Source of the DNA: Umbilicaria muhlenbergii
Lineage: Eukaryota > Ascomycota > Lecanoromycetes > Umbilicariales > Umbilicariaceae
Length of the DNA: 64,000 nt
Assembly: GCA_000611775.1 (NCBI GenBank)
Contig: KK106981.1
Location: 5,086,927-5,150,926, forward strand
Direction: 5' to 3'
A model generated the notes under the pieces. That model saw only the letters and a list, made by a program, of their open reading frames with translations. It was not told the origin of the DNA and searched no databases. A program made the translations under genes and the position numbers. Positions 34,352 to 44,819 of the stretch are shown piece after piece; positions within the stretch are counted from its first letter, which is position 1; the number at the start of each line of letters is the position of its first letter.

Positions 34352-36093
34352 ATGGATAACCCCCTGCAATACGATCCCAATGCTCCTGTCTCGCGGTTTT
34401 CCAGCCGTCTACAGTTTTGCCCATTCAACCCCGACGCCAAGTCCGCTGCGAAAGCCAACAAGAACGTCTCAGCGAGTACGAAAGCCAGACGGACCGCCAG
34501 CGTCTCTGAAATCGGTAAGGGAGAAGAGCTTTCGAGCCAAACGACCGCGGTTGAGGAAACTGCTTCTACCCCGCTTCAGATGCCGAAGATCGACCGTCCC
34601 GGTGTTAATGATCGTGCTAAAACTTCAGGTATGCTTGACATCCAGCGTCGTCATCTATGCAGCTGATCAAATACCTCAGCGATAATTATCGACGGCCATA
34701 GCGATCCATATGACGGCAGCAACGACCTCGACGATGGCGGTGATGAGAGCGACGGCACGATTCCTTGCGCAGCCTCTTCTCCCCCGTCGAGCTGGACGGG
34801 GACTCCTCAGAAACCGACTTGGGCGTCGACACTGAGCAGGATGGGCTTCACAAGCGACTCTCAGAAGATGCGGTCCCGGCCGCCGAGAGATCGAGGACAG
34901 GGGACAGCGCAGGTGAGTGTTCCATGTTCGTCAAATTCTCACGGGGTGAAGTCTTACGAGCTGCAGATATGCCGATTGTTGTGGACGGTGACGCGTCCGC
35001 CATGGACTCGAGCGACGTTGCTACTCCCCAGAGCCTAGAGCGTGAGCAGGAGCCACACCGGGGCTTCGATGAGAGGATCCCGCTCTCAATCTCGGATCTC
35101 AACCAAGGCGGCCGTGTCGAAAGTGACGACGGATCCGACGGCGACTCCATAACACGCTTCACGTTCCGGAAACGGAAGCTTGGTCTGGGGGTTGGTGGCC
35201 TCCTCTCGAATGTTCCACTCTCGTCTCACCCGCAAGAAGACAACCGTGTCACGAACAGAGAGAGCCAGCGTGTTGAGGGGGATAAGGGCAGACGCAAACG
35301 CCGCCGCCATAATGACCGTGATCGGGCCGTGGAACGAGATGACCACTCACTATCCGGCGTTCTCACTGGAGGCGACAGCGGCGATGCTGAGAGAACCCGG
35401 GGCGTCCGTCGACAGATGGGATTAACTCCTCGGCGCCGGAATACGAATGACACAAGTGACCTGGCCTCCAGGCGGAAGAGACGGCACCTTTCTGTTTCGT
35501 CGTCATCGTCATCGTCATCGTCGTCTTCGTCATCGTCGTCTGCGTCATCGTCGTCTACGCCATCGTCATCTGACGAATCGCAGCGGAACAGCGGGCTTGT
35601 TGCGTCTCAATCCGCCCGTCGTCGCCGACAGCGCGAACTCCATCTTTCGAGCACGCCGTCGGGAGATCTTACTTCGGATGGACAGGAAAGTTACGGTCAT
35701 GACGATCTTGCCGTTGCCGAGCAACTAAGCAGACCCGATCCAGGGACTCCGAGGTCCTCTGCGAAACTCCAAGAGACGGAAGGGATGGCCCGGTCGAATC
35801 CGAAGGGCGGCCACATCAGTGCGGACGACGGCGAGGACGGATCCCAAGATGAAACCGTGTGGGAACATGGACCTCTTCTGAATTACAAAGTCGTGAATGG
35901 GAAACCTCTCGTCCTGGTGCCTTGGTATGCTACCTGGGAACCGCCTGATGAGTACCCAGAGGAAGAAGTGGAGAGGGTCAAACAACAATACGAGTCGGGG
36001 GCACTGGGCAAGCGACGGGGAAGGCGGCCTTTGAGGGTGGTGGGTGGTAAATCTGGTGGCACTGCTTACGCATCTACAAGAGCCGTGTCTTGA
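34352..36093 (+). CDS. Ser/Arg-rich nuclear-type protein with chromo-like C-terminus
   Basis: My model joins 34352-34628, 34748-34912 and 34967-36093 with closing phases, about 522 residues. The 54-bp second intron is a multiple of three and may be retained without breaking the frame. The middle has basic clusters (KGRRKRRRHNDRDRAVER, ASRRKRRHLSVSSSSS) suggesting nuclear location, and a poly-Ser run of about 20 encoded by a TCG/TCA microsatellite. The C-terminal ~60 residues are the most protein-like: LLNYKVVNGKPLVLVPWYAT, then WEPPDEYPEEEVERVKQQY. This resembles a chromodomain hairpin and its W-E-P linker, but I do not assert membership. The TA-rich first intron boundary is the least certain part. 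Confidence 0.6.
35498..35575 (+). repeat. TCG/TCA trinucleotide microsatellite (poly-Ser)
   Basis: About 26 consecutive TCN-like triplets, mainly TCG, TCA and TCT with rare GCG, ACG and CCA, inside the coding frame. Expected to vary in length between strains. Confidence 0.85.
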
Positions 36094-36712
36094 AAGGGAG
36101 TTGTAAGGACGTATGTAATAGCACAAATTGAGATTATCCAATTCGCCTCACTAACCCCCTTCCCCTCCTCCAACACCCCCTATCCATGCCCACAGCACCT
36201 TCCTACCTAATCTGCCACCCTGTTTGGTCTCTCTGAACCCCCTTCCTCTGCACGCCCAATCTCTACCCTAGCGCGCTTCAGGGGTGCATATTCTTGAGAT
36301 GTGTAATGCCGCTATTGAAAGAATGCGTGTCTGTTTGACAACGGTGTTCTTGAATGATTCTTTGATCAACCTAACAGCGCAAGTGACGAACTGAGCAAGC
36401 CATGCGTGCAAGGGGGGTGTGTGAATGAGTGAGAAGGGAAAAGGCGCCAAGTGCCCGCTGCACATCACCAAAAATATCCAGGTGACCCTATTACTACGAA
36501 ATAGAGTGAGCATCTGGCACTCCAGGGGTTGAAGGCATCCGGTAGCGATCCCCTCTGGCTTGCTACAGTCCCTGAAGGCATTTGATTGTGGATTGTGGAT
36601 GGAGGGTGGATCGCTATTGATACACGACATTGGAAATCATAATAAATCACAGCCCTCACTTCTCGTACGCCCAAACTGAATGCTCTCCCTCCATTGTTGC
36701 CCTCTGTCCCTT
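36094..36712. other. Convergent intergenic gap
   Basis: About 620 bases between converging stops; C-rich at 36140-36260. Two 3' UTRs are expected. No gene supported. Confidence 0.4.
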
Positions 36713-39198
36713 CTAATCTCCCTTCACGTCTGGATCTCTCATTGCGTTCCGCAATATCCCTTTCATCTGAGAATAGAGCTTATGATCTTCCTGTTCCCGC
36801 CTCTCTCCATTTGGAAACACCTCTTTGCGCAATCTATTGACCCAAGAAACCAACGGTTGGTAGTACGGTGTGAAGTTCTCCTCTGTCGTCTTTATGAAAT
36901 CTCTTTCGTCATCAATTTCCCCCTTTTTAATCTTGGCCAGCTCCTCTGTATCGGCATAGTTCCACCGTTCGTAATTCGGGACCACTCTGCTCTCTCCATT
37001 CGGCCCGGTGTAATGGATGCAGATCCAGAAAAGAACCCAAAAAAAGGACTCCAGGTCATGCATGAAGGTTCGCTTCTCGCCGTACAGCGCTCCAATTGCC
37101 ATAAAAGCCCTCGTTCCTGTCTTATTCGGAGCTCCAGATGGATTCTCACGGTCCTCCTTAATTGCAAGGTCAAGGTCGATCAAGAATGCTGGCCAAGAAG
37201 GATTATCCTTCTCCTCATTTATCATTAGGTTCCCTATCGATATATCGCTCTGGAGTCTACCGGTAAGGTCACGTAGTGCCTCATGCCCTGTCACTGTCAG
37301 TCCTGAGTACGGCCATTCTCTGCTTGCATTTCTTACCTGTAATATGACCTTCCAACGCTGCAAGCATCGCGACCCGCGAGCTTGCCTTATGTATGCCTTT
37401 CCCGTAATCGCGCAGGACCACACGACGACGCACTCGATTCAGCTTTGTCTGGCTCCCTCCCTGCTTGTGTGGTGAACTCGAGCATGTGCGCTTGCTCGAC
37501 GGCAATGGTGCGTTAAGAGAACTCGACGATCGCTTCCGAGCTGTACTCCTACTTCTGCTCCTCTGCAAACTTCCAATCGATGTCCCAGACGTACTTGGGG
37601 GGAGCATCTTGCCCTCTGTCTTACTTGCCGAGGTGATTCGAAATGCATTGCTCGCTTTCGTGATGTCCAACCCTTTTCGAATATTTCCGTTGACGTCGTC
37701 CTCGCTGCCGCCCACATGTACCGTCTCATGGTGATAACATCTGGCCACGTTCACCACTCCCTTCTCTGTTGCCTCACGAAGCAACTCGCCTTCTTCTTCG
37801 CGTTCAGGGTACTGCCATGAATCCTTGACAACAAGGATCTGCTTGGACTTGTCTCCTTCGCGGTACGCCTTCCAGCAAGTTGTTGCTCGTCCAGCCACAG
37901 AGGAGTGTCGCTTCATTAGTCCGTCGATGACAAGTCGCTCGGGCTTTCCATTTCGCGTGATTGCCATGTAACGTCTGCCACCGTCTTCCGAAATTGTAGG
38001 GTCGAATCCGAGTTGTTCGTTGCTCATCCAAAGATAACCCAATATTGCCGAGACGAACTGTAGGCCTTCCGTGTTGATATCGAGCGGAGAAGAAGCGATA
38101 CCTCCCAGTCGGTCAAACTCCCACAACCGCATGGTAGATCCACAAAGAGTAAATCCAACAACGAAACGACGGGTATCTTGAGCGGTCAAAACCTCTCTTG
38201 CGTACCTCGCTAGGTCAAGCCATGTACTCTTGTGTCTATCAGCGTTCGGGTTGCTTTTCAGCTCTCCTGGAACAAGGATCTGTGACCAATCATAAAGAAT
38301 ACAGTCGGTACTCCTCGTGTCGTTCACAAAGCCAACATCAAGTTTGCGGTGAGTGGCAGACCCTAACAAAGACTGGCTTGGCTGAGCCAAAGGCCTCCGT
38401 CGAATGTTCGGGATTGGCTCACTTCCTTTCGCGAACTCCAGTAGTTTGTCAACCAGCTCTTTCAACCACTTCAGGACCTGTTCTTCCTTTGCGTCCTTGG
38501 GCCAGTCACGCCAGCCGCCTTCCTCAGCGTATAACGGATCTTTCCCTCCTTCACACTTTCTGAAGACAGCGTCTGTCACCGACGTGAGATTCGCGACATC
38601 ACCGAAGAAAGCATCGAAGAAGCCTGGAACATCAATGTAAAGAGACGAGTCGAGTTCATCCCTCAACGCGCCATCAAAGTGTTTCCTGTTCTCGGACGTA
38701 TTGACGAAGCTGCCCGTGTTGAAGGAGATTGGGGTTTGGTGAGGGTAGGGTAGTTGACGAGGCGGAGGTGTTGAGTCGGTGATGAGGTCGGACACAGCAT
38801 TTAAGATAGCTTCGTCGGACGCCCCCTTGTCGATCTCGTCCAGTATTGGGATGATGGATCTAACGTCGAAATCGTCTGAATCAACGACAGACGAGAATCT
38901 TCCAAGGTCGCCGAATAGGGTTCCGCGGCGGTTTGGCGAAGGAAGATGTCGAGCAACCGAAAGGTTCTGTAGGGCCGGGAACAGTGTGAACGCGAGGTTT
39001 TTAAGGACTGCGTACATTTAGCAGGATCTTGCTGTCGACGGTGCCACTCTCACCGTCATCATTCAGGTGCTGCGCTGCATCAGATGATTCATGGACACCC
39101 AGCTCCTTGCAAGCCGAGCCGAAATCCTTACGAAATGCATCGAGTCCCGTGCCAATGGGATACTGGTTGATTATCTCTGACTTGGAGAAGTCGGCCAT
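36713..39198 (-). CDS. FunK1 family protein kinase
   Basis: FunK1 kinases are a fungal-specific expansion of protein-kinase-like proteins with mostly unknown substrates. Exons 39198-39054, 39007-37337 and 37287-36713 close in phase and give 796 residues. The N-terminal half has family segments such as FFDAFFGDVANLTSVTDAVF, ILYDWSQILVPGELKSNP and RFVVGFTLCGSTMRLWEFD. The kinase core has ILVVKDSWQYPEREEEGELL (Lys and following Glu), VLRDYGKGIHKASSRV, LQSDISIGNLMIN as catalytic loop (Asp and Asn kept, HRD replaced by QSD, which I believe occurs in part of the family), FLIDLDLAIK for DFG, and KTGTRAFMAIGAL for the activation segment. A basic Ser/Arg insert (about 480-545) separates N- and C-lobe parts. 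The C-terminus ends in a Cys-poor helical tail. Confidence 0.93.
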
Positions 39199-40758
39199 GC
39201 GCAGCGTCTAAGGGAATCAACCGAGACAGACGACTCGATATCACGGTAGACGACAAAGGTTCAGGCAGTTTCAAATAATAATTGTCGCAATCACAGCTCA
39301 GAGTTGTGACATATTGGAAGTGTTGAGGCCATGTGTTGCAGAGGGAAGGTATTTGAATGCGCAACTGGCGTGTCGCTTTCGCGACCGCTCAAATGCTTGG
39401 CGCACAGAAACACTAAGCCTGAGCAGGAAAAGCGGTCCTGCATGTCTATCCAACCGAAAATCATCAGCATCCAACGCCACTACATTGATTCCGGTATAGC
39501 AATGGAAATCCCTTATGAATCCCTCTCGTTGTCAACGTTCTACCATGATGTGCTAACTTTATCATTTATAGGTACTCTTGTGACCTGAATTATTCAATGC
39601 TTTCTACGATGTGATGGAAGAATGAATCCTTTTCTGGAGCATACAAAGCCGATGGCGGAGAGTCCGAGTGAAGAAAAGCAGCCACCAAAAGATGAAGGGC
39701 AAATATATGACGCAAGATAGCTGTCTCTATGACATGCTACCTTTGCTTTTGTCCGGAGCGCTGTTATTGTCGGCTCAACCGGCAAAAGCCTCCGACCCTC
39801 CAGAGAGACTGCTTCTGCATCACCCTGGATATAGATCTCTGCAGGCTGCGCCATGAGCAAGACACTTAGGCAGCAGGGCGAGAGCGGTCGTGTATCGCTC
39901 CCTCGCTCCAATTGCATTACTAGCCGTACGTGGCCATTGGCCCGTGTCTCAATCGTGATTCACTTGCTGATGATCACCTCCACCCGCCGAGGATCCCCCT
40001 AGAGGAAGAGATGGGAGGCAGGACATCAAAGGTCTGGTGCATACCGATGGGCGAGTATCTCCATGACCTGTCAAGCCACCCCCCATGAAGGGGTGGGTTA
40101 CATGGAGAGCCTGAATGTTGGTGACGGAGCTAGTATTCTCCACTCAGTCCTTTCGGGGATTCCGCATACCGACCCATTCGAGAACCTAGTCCCTGCATTG
40201 AGAACTTGGACACTCTCCGTCATATGCCCCTTATCATTTGGCTCAGGCTGATTAAGGCGGGCTGGCACCGTGGCTTGGGGTTTATGCATGCAGTGAACGG
40301 TGCGACAAGGAACTTCCAAGGGCAAAAGCACAGGAAGGAGGAGCAAGGGCTGTCTCCTCATGATCCTTGATCAGCTGAAGGGAGGAGTTCTCAAGACGCA
40401 CTGCCCCTGAGAGTGTTGGCTCGCATCAACCCAACGCTAAGAATGGCGGCGTTTCGTCCGACATGCCAAACACTATTTGAGGCAGAAGTGTTCTCCCATA
40501 AGCCACGTTTCGATCATTCACACATACACTGAAGTCCGCAGCCTACTTCGAATCATTCTACCTCTGTCCACCATCGCTACAACAAGATTCTTCCGATGGC
40601 CCGCTTACGGCGGTCACCAAGAACGTCTCCAGATTGCGAACGATATTGCGAATCTCTACCTGTAGAGGAACCTGGTCCTTCGTCAGTTCTACTACCATCG
40701 ACTTCAAAGACGGTTGTTGATGATATGATCTACTGACTCAGCGAATTACACAGGCCGG
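39199..40758. other. Gap of 1.5 kb, no well-supported gene
   Basis: Upstream of the FunK1 gene. Short frames only. An ATG at 40596 opens a 46-codon basic frame (MARLRRSPRTSPDCE) that might be the first exon of the next candidate, but I found no donor with the right phase. Confidence 0.4.
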
Positions 40759-41285
40759 CTTCCGATTCTTTGCTCGGTTCAGATCTGCAGCGAGCGTCTT
40801 TCGCAGGAACTGAAATTGAACCGGAACATGTGCATGATGACCTTTTGGAGAAGCAACGCATAATGGAGTTGGGTAAAGGTGGGGATAAAACTATTCCGCC
40901 CTTCACTAAGACTGATTTTTTTTTAGGTGCCGGTACAAGACGTTCCAAACGCCTCAACCCTCCTGGAGGACCTCCAACACCGGCTCGTGTCACTAAGAGG
41001 CGAGGAACCATACTGAATGATAACGCTCGCAAGTCACAACCCGTGCGCAATGAAACCCCTCGGCGGCTTGTGCAATACTTCTTGAAGATTCAGCTGGACG
41101 TCGAGCTTGCTGTGAAGGCGCTCCAGGAATGTCACGTCACCGAAGCCGCCCAGCTTAAGCGGCTCAAGTCTGCTCTGAAGGCAATGAAGAAACACCTCCC
41201 GACTTTGCAGGATGAGATTGCGATGGATTATGGCCTGCCTGGAAAGGACGAACATGATAATCAAGGTAATACAACTTGTTTTTAG
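40759..41285 (+). CDS. Candidate small basic protein, partial model
   Basis: Two segments, about 40759-40872 and 40927-41285, are joined by a 54-bp intron with donor GTAAAG and a textbook T9-AG acceptor; the phase closes. The second segment reads as a basic patch (RRSKRLNPPGGPPTPARVTK) followed by a helical stretch of about 80 residues (QYFLKIQLDVELAVKALQEC, LKRLKSALKAMKKHLPTL) that could be a coiled coil or helical bundle. The 5' end is unresolved. It could be DNA-binding from charge alone; I do not recognise the family. Confidence 0.4.
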
Positions 41286-41419
41286 GTTTAGACTTAGTTG
41301 GAGATGATGTTCCCAGTATACACCATATAGATATTAACACACATTTGGGAAGCATGATCTCTATTACAATCTTCCACAATGGGCAAAGGCACAGAGTGGA
41401 GGGAGGATGCACGCGATTG

Positions 41420-41693
41420 GAATTTACTGTGATATTGTTCGTTATCCAATGGGCCTTGCCGCCACTGTCCCAATAATAGTACATCTCGTGCTCATCATTC
41501 CATTTCATCCCTTCAACCATCGATCAGTACCTCTGGTTGGGCTCGTAGTACCGGTAGACCGCCCGAATGGGTCACACAAAACATCATTGGGCTGAAGACG
41601 CCTCTTCACTCGTCCAGTTGAATTGTGTCGAAACATCTCGTTCTCTTTCCACCAAGAATCGAGCGGAGGATAGTTGGTCTGTACCAGCTTCAA
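41420..41693 (-). pseudogene. Decayed partial copy of the 43.5-kb PD-(D/E)XK-like gene
   Basis: The minus strand reads KLVQTNYPPLDSWWKENEMF, RHNSTGRVKRRLQPNDVLCD and MKWNDEHEMYYYWDSGG, matching the C-terminal ~110 residues of the gene at 43485-44819 in the same order (there KLVQTGYPQLDSWWREGEMF and so on). The N-terminal three quarters are absent and the reading frame is broken, so this is a remnant. It lies inverted relative to the intact gene, about 1.8 kb away from that gene's start. Confidence 0.8.
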
Positions 41694-41845
41694 GATGGGA
41701 TTAATCTATCAGAACTTCCTGCTCTTCCACTACCCTGGGTGGTGGGTTGGCGCTCGCTGCGACCTTTGTTTAGAAGATCGAAGAGCGCTCCACAGAGGCA
41801 TAGTGTTTGAATGAAAAGATGTACCTGTCTTTTGTCAGAATCGAT

Positions 41846-42981
41846 GAGAGGCACAGCCGTGAAAACTCACATAGAAAAGCGTATTCTTAGTGAAAGGATG
41901 CAGAACGCTCAGCGTCACCAGAGACGAGATTGCGTCAAGAAGGGCAAAAAGATAAAAAGCGCTCATCGTCAAGCAAACTCTCTTCACACCTTTCAGTCCA
42001 AGCCAGCCGTAGGCTAGAAGAAAGATCAAATCACCAAGCATGTGATTAGCGGCAACCGCGATTCGGATTTGAGGACGCAACCACCTTCCCGATATCAGCC
42101 GCAGATTCTCGTTCTCAAGACAGAAGGGATCAGTACATGAATGAGTACAAGACTTTCCAAATTAAGGAAGGCCAAGATACAACTTTCAAGATGGTAGCAA
42201 TCCGACCAGAGAAACCTTGGGCGAGGTGAACGAGGATGAACCACTATAAAGGTTGACGTCAGAAATCATGAGCGTCTTAAGAGAGTGGCCACGTTACCTC
42301 CGTGAAGTTGGTAATAATCTGAAGGACAGAAAGCACCACGCCAATTGCCCAGTTGGGGCATTCTAAAGAGGTAAGCACTTCATCCCCTAGGACATGACTG
42401 GCACTGGTCTACTTACTTCCCAAAGCTGCAAGTACAGTGCCTGCGGTAAACAGACCGCTGAGTACTGCTCGGAATGCAAAGAGTACGAGGAGAACCTGTA
42501 CCCGTATAGCGGGCTTCTTGAGTCGATAACTGACGGTGAGGACGGAGACTGCGAACAAATCGATCGAAGAAATGGTAGTGTCTGCCACCGTCCAACCATC
42601 CATGTTGGAAAGCGGTCCAAGGCAACAATGAAATGCAAGGCAACCAATGCTGCATGAGAAATGCACAGCATATATATGTCACTGCATCAACGTGGCGGGC
42701 GTCACCTTTGGAACTGAGAGAAGCCCAGGAAACTAGATTGCCCATAGAGGAATACCAATTCAGACTCTGAAGATCCAGGCAGTAAGTAATACTATGAACA
42801 AATATGGGATAGAAGCGGCCCTCTCAAGGACATCTCTGCCAATCATGGCGAGAAAGGCAAGAAGCTCCAAGGTTTCGCAAAATTTTGCAAAATTTTGCAT
42901 CTGAGAGTCTGTGAATCGGGCAACAAGGAGCGGCATGCCCCACTTTCCAGATGCTGTCAATAGCCACATGAGGCAACACAA
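41846..42981 (-). CDS. Possible multi-exon polytopic membrane protein
   Basis: Several hydrophobic frames on the minus strand are separated by plausible introns. Segments: CETLELLAFLAMIGRDVLER and ASIPYLFIVLLTAWIF (about 42980-42760); SIDLFAVSVLTVSYRLKKPA and VLLVLFAFRAVLSGLFTAG (42666-42420) ending at donor GTAAGT; CPNWAIGVVLSVLQIITNFT; WFILVHLAQGFSGRIATILK; and ANHMLGDLIFLLAYGWLGLK with SAFYLFALLDAISSLVTLSV (42080-41850). Together they suggest six or seven helices, as in fungal 7TM-type proteins. I could not close all introns or fix the ends, and the gene may be degenerate. Confidence 0.45.
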
Positions 42982-43484
42982 TAATGCATTGCCCTACACC
43001 GTGGACCACTAGCTATGCATCCGGCTACCATTGTGAATCGTTCAGGCGAGCGGCGAGCGATCAATTTACTGTGTTTCTGTACTCTAGTTAGTTCTCAGCC
43101 ATGCAGCTTAAAATATCCCTTCTCATCTCTCGATTGATCCCGTATGTAAGCCTGTCGCCGTACCTAGTACTAGCCTGTACACGCTGCTGTATATTAAGCC
43201 AGACAAGGATGTCAGGGGCGGTCGATGTGTTCATCTGCAAGTTGCAAGTCCGGTGTGAACTACAACTGAGTCTGAGCGCCATAGGCGTATCAATAAGTCG
43301 AGGCGGCCACAGTCTACAGCTGAGGAGCTACTCCTAGCGCACCACGATATGGCGCGTGGAACATGCAAGTGCAGGCAACGAAGGAGGTTTGGGCAGTCGG
43401 GTGCTTTCTTTGATCTCAGACTATATGTATTGCGTGCTACCCTAGTCCCTAACGTGGCAGAGTTTTCTCCTCATAGAGCCCAAC

Positions 43485-44819
43485 ATGGTCACGATTGAAG
43501 AGTATCTCGATCGAAAGAATCCGGATATCGACAACAGCAACACTTCTTCAGGGCCGAACACGGTCAGCACCAATTATTCCACCATCAGTGGGGTTAGTGA
43601 TTGGGAAGAATTCAATTACAAGACCCTCAAAAATTTGTACGGTGAGATATTGGATCAGACCATTTCCTCTCCGCCTTACCATCAAAACCCCACGGAGTTA
43701 GAGGCGGAAATTTGGGACGAACACCAATTTGAATTCCTTCTCTCGCAATACATCCTTGGCCCCGTACGGTTCACCCTTCGGCTGGCGTACAATTACTGCG
43801 AGAAGTCTTGGAAACAGAACCCTGAGGGTGAATATGTCTCCCCAATTGACCCGGGAGCTGGTGGTAGAGCCAAGCGCCCGAGCGACAGTGACGATCCACG
43901 CTTTCGGCCGGACTGGTCCTGCGTGAGGAAAAATCATATGACTTCAAGCACGCCGAGGTCCTACTTCAACTGTTGCCCCGGAGACACGAAGCTTGCTGTG
44001 AAGTGGAAACATGAGTGGCACCGAACGAACTATAAAGTATGGAAGAATCCAGCTGAACAGATTCAGACTTATTCCGGAGACCGCTGGAACGTCCGCTATG
44101 GTTGGATCATGACTGAGGATGGAGTCACCGTCTTCTTGATCACAAGATACGCCGTCGATTCCGGTCTTTCGACATCAAAGGCACCGCGGGTCCCCGCTGC
44201 TGCGGTACCTCCGAGTCATGCACGTGTCGCTTCTGGGGACACAGACATCAGTTCCACAATGGCTTCAATGTCGATTACGACGCAGAGCTACCAAGACGAT
44301 CATCCAAATGTGGAATATCAGCCAATCAAGGCCAAATTCATCCCATGGCGTGACGCCGGAAAGGGTCTGAACGTCAAGAAGGCCCTTTTCTTGCTATTTA
44401 TGCTTGCTGGGGCCCCCGGCGGGCCCAAGCTCGTTCAAACCGGCTACCCTCAACTCGATTCTTGGTGGCGTGAAGGGGAGATGTTTCGTCACAATTCGAC
44501 TGGGCGAGTAAAAAAGCGCCTTCAACCCGATGACGTTTTGTGTGACCCGTCAGGGCAGTCTGCCGACTCAACGGCCCTAATCCAACGACCTGACCAGACG
44601 GATACAGCGACGCCAGAAGACTCTCAGCTAGTTCGATCGATGGTCGAAGAGATGAAGTGGAGCGACGAGCACAAGATGTACTATTATTGGGGCGGTAGCG
44701 GTGGCAACAAGTGTCATTGGATAACCAACGGAGTCGTGATTCTTGACCAGAAGACCGGAAAGTATGGGGTGACAAGACCTGATACAACACTGATGAATTC
44801 AAACACTCACCTGAATTGA
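43485..44819 (+). CDS. Fungal protein with PD-(D/E)XK-like pattern
   Basis: An intronless frame of 444 residues. The N-terminal third has WDEHQFEFLLSQYILGPVRF, then RFRPDWSCVRKN and, 20 residues on, NCCPGDTKLAVKWKHEW. The spacing of Glu/Asp in the first helix, Asp in RPDW, and Asp-x-Lys in GDTK resembles the core of PD-(D/E)XK nuclease-fold proteins. I recall fungal accessory proteins with this RPDW...GDTK signature. The fold call is inference. The C-terminal part (LDSWWREGEMFRHNSTGRVK, EEMKWSDEHKMYYYWGGS) is the section duplicated at 41.4-41.7 kb. No membrane or secretion signal. Confidence 0.65.
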   Translation: MVTIEEYLDRKNPDIDNSNTSSGPNTVSTNYSTISGVSDWEEFNYKTLKNLYGEILDQTISSPPYHQNPTELEAEIWDEHQFEFLLSQYILGPVRFTLRLAYNYCEKSWKQNPEGEYVSPIDPGAGGRAKRPSDSDDPRFRPDWSCVRKNHMTSSTPRSYFNCCPGDTKLAVKWKHEWHRTNYKVWKNPAEQIQTYSGDRWNVRYGWIMTEDGVTVFLITRYAVDSGLSTSKAPRVPAAAVPPSHARVASGDTDISSTMASMSITTQSYQDDHPNVEYQPIKAKFIPWRDAGKGLNVKKALFLLFMLAGAPGGPKLVQTGYPQLDSWWREGEMFRHNSTGRVKKRLQPDDVLCDPSGQSADSTALIQRPDQTDTATPEDSQLVRSMVEEMKWSDEHKMYYYWGGSGGNKCHWITNGVVILDQKTGKYGVTRPDTTLMNSNTHLN

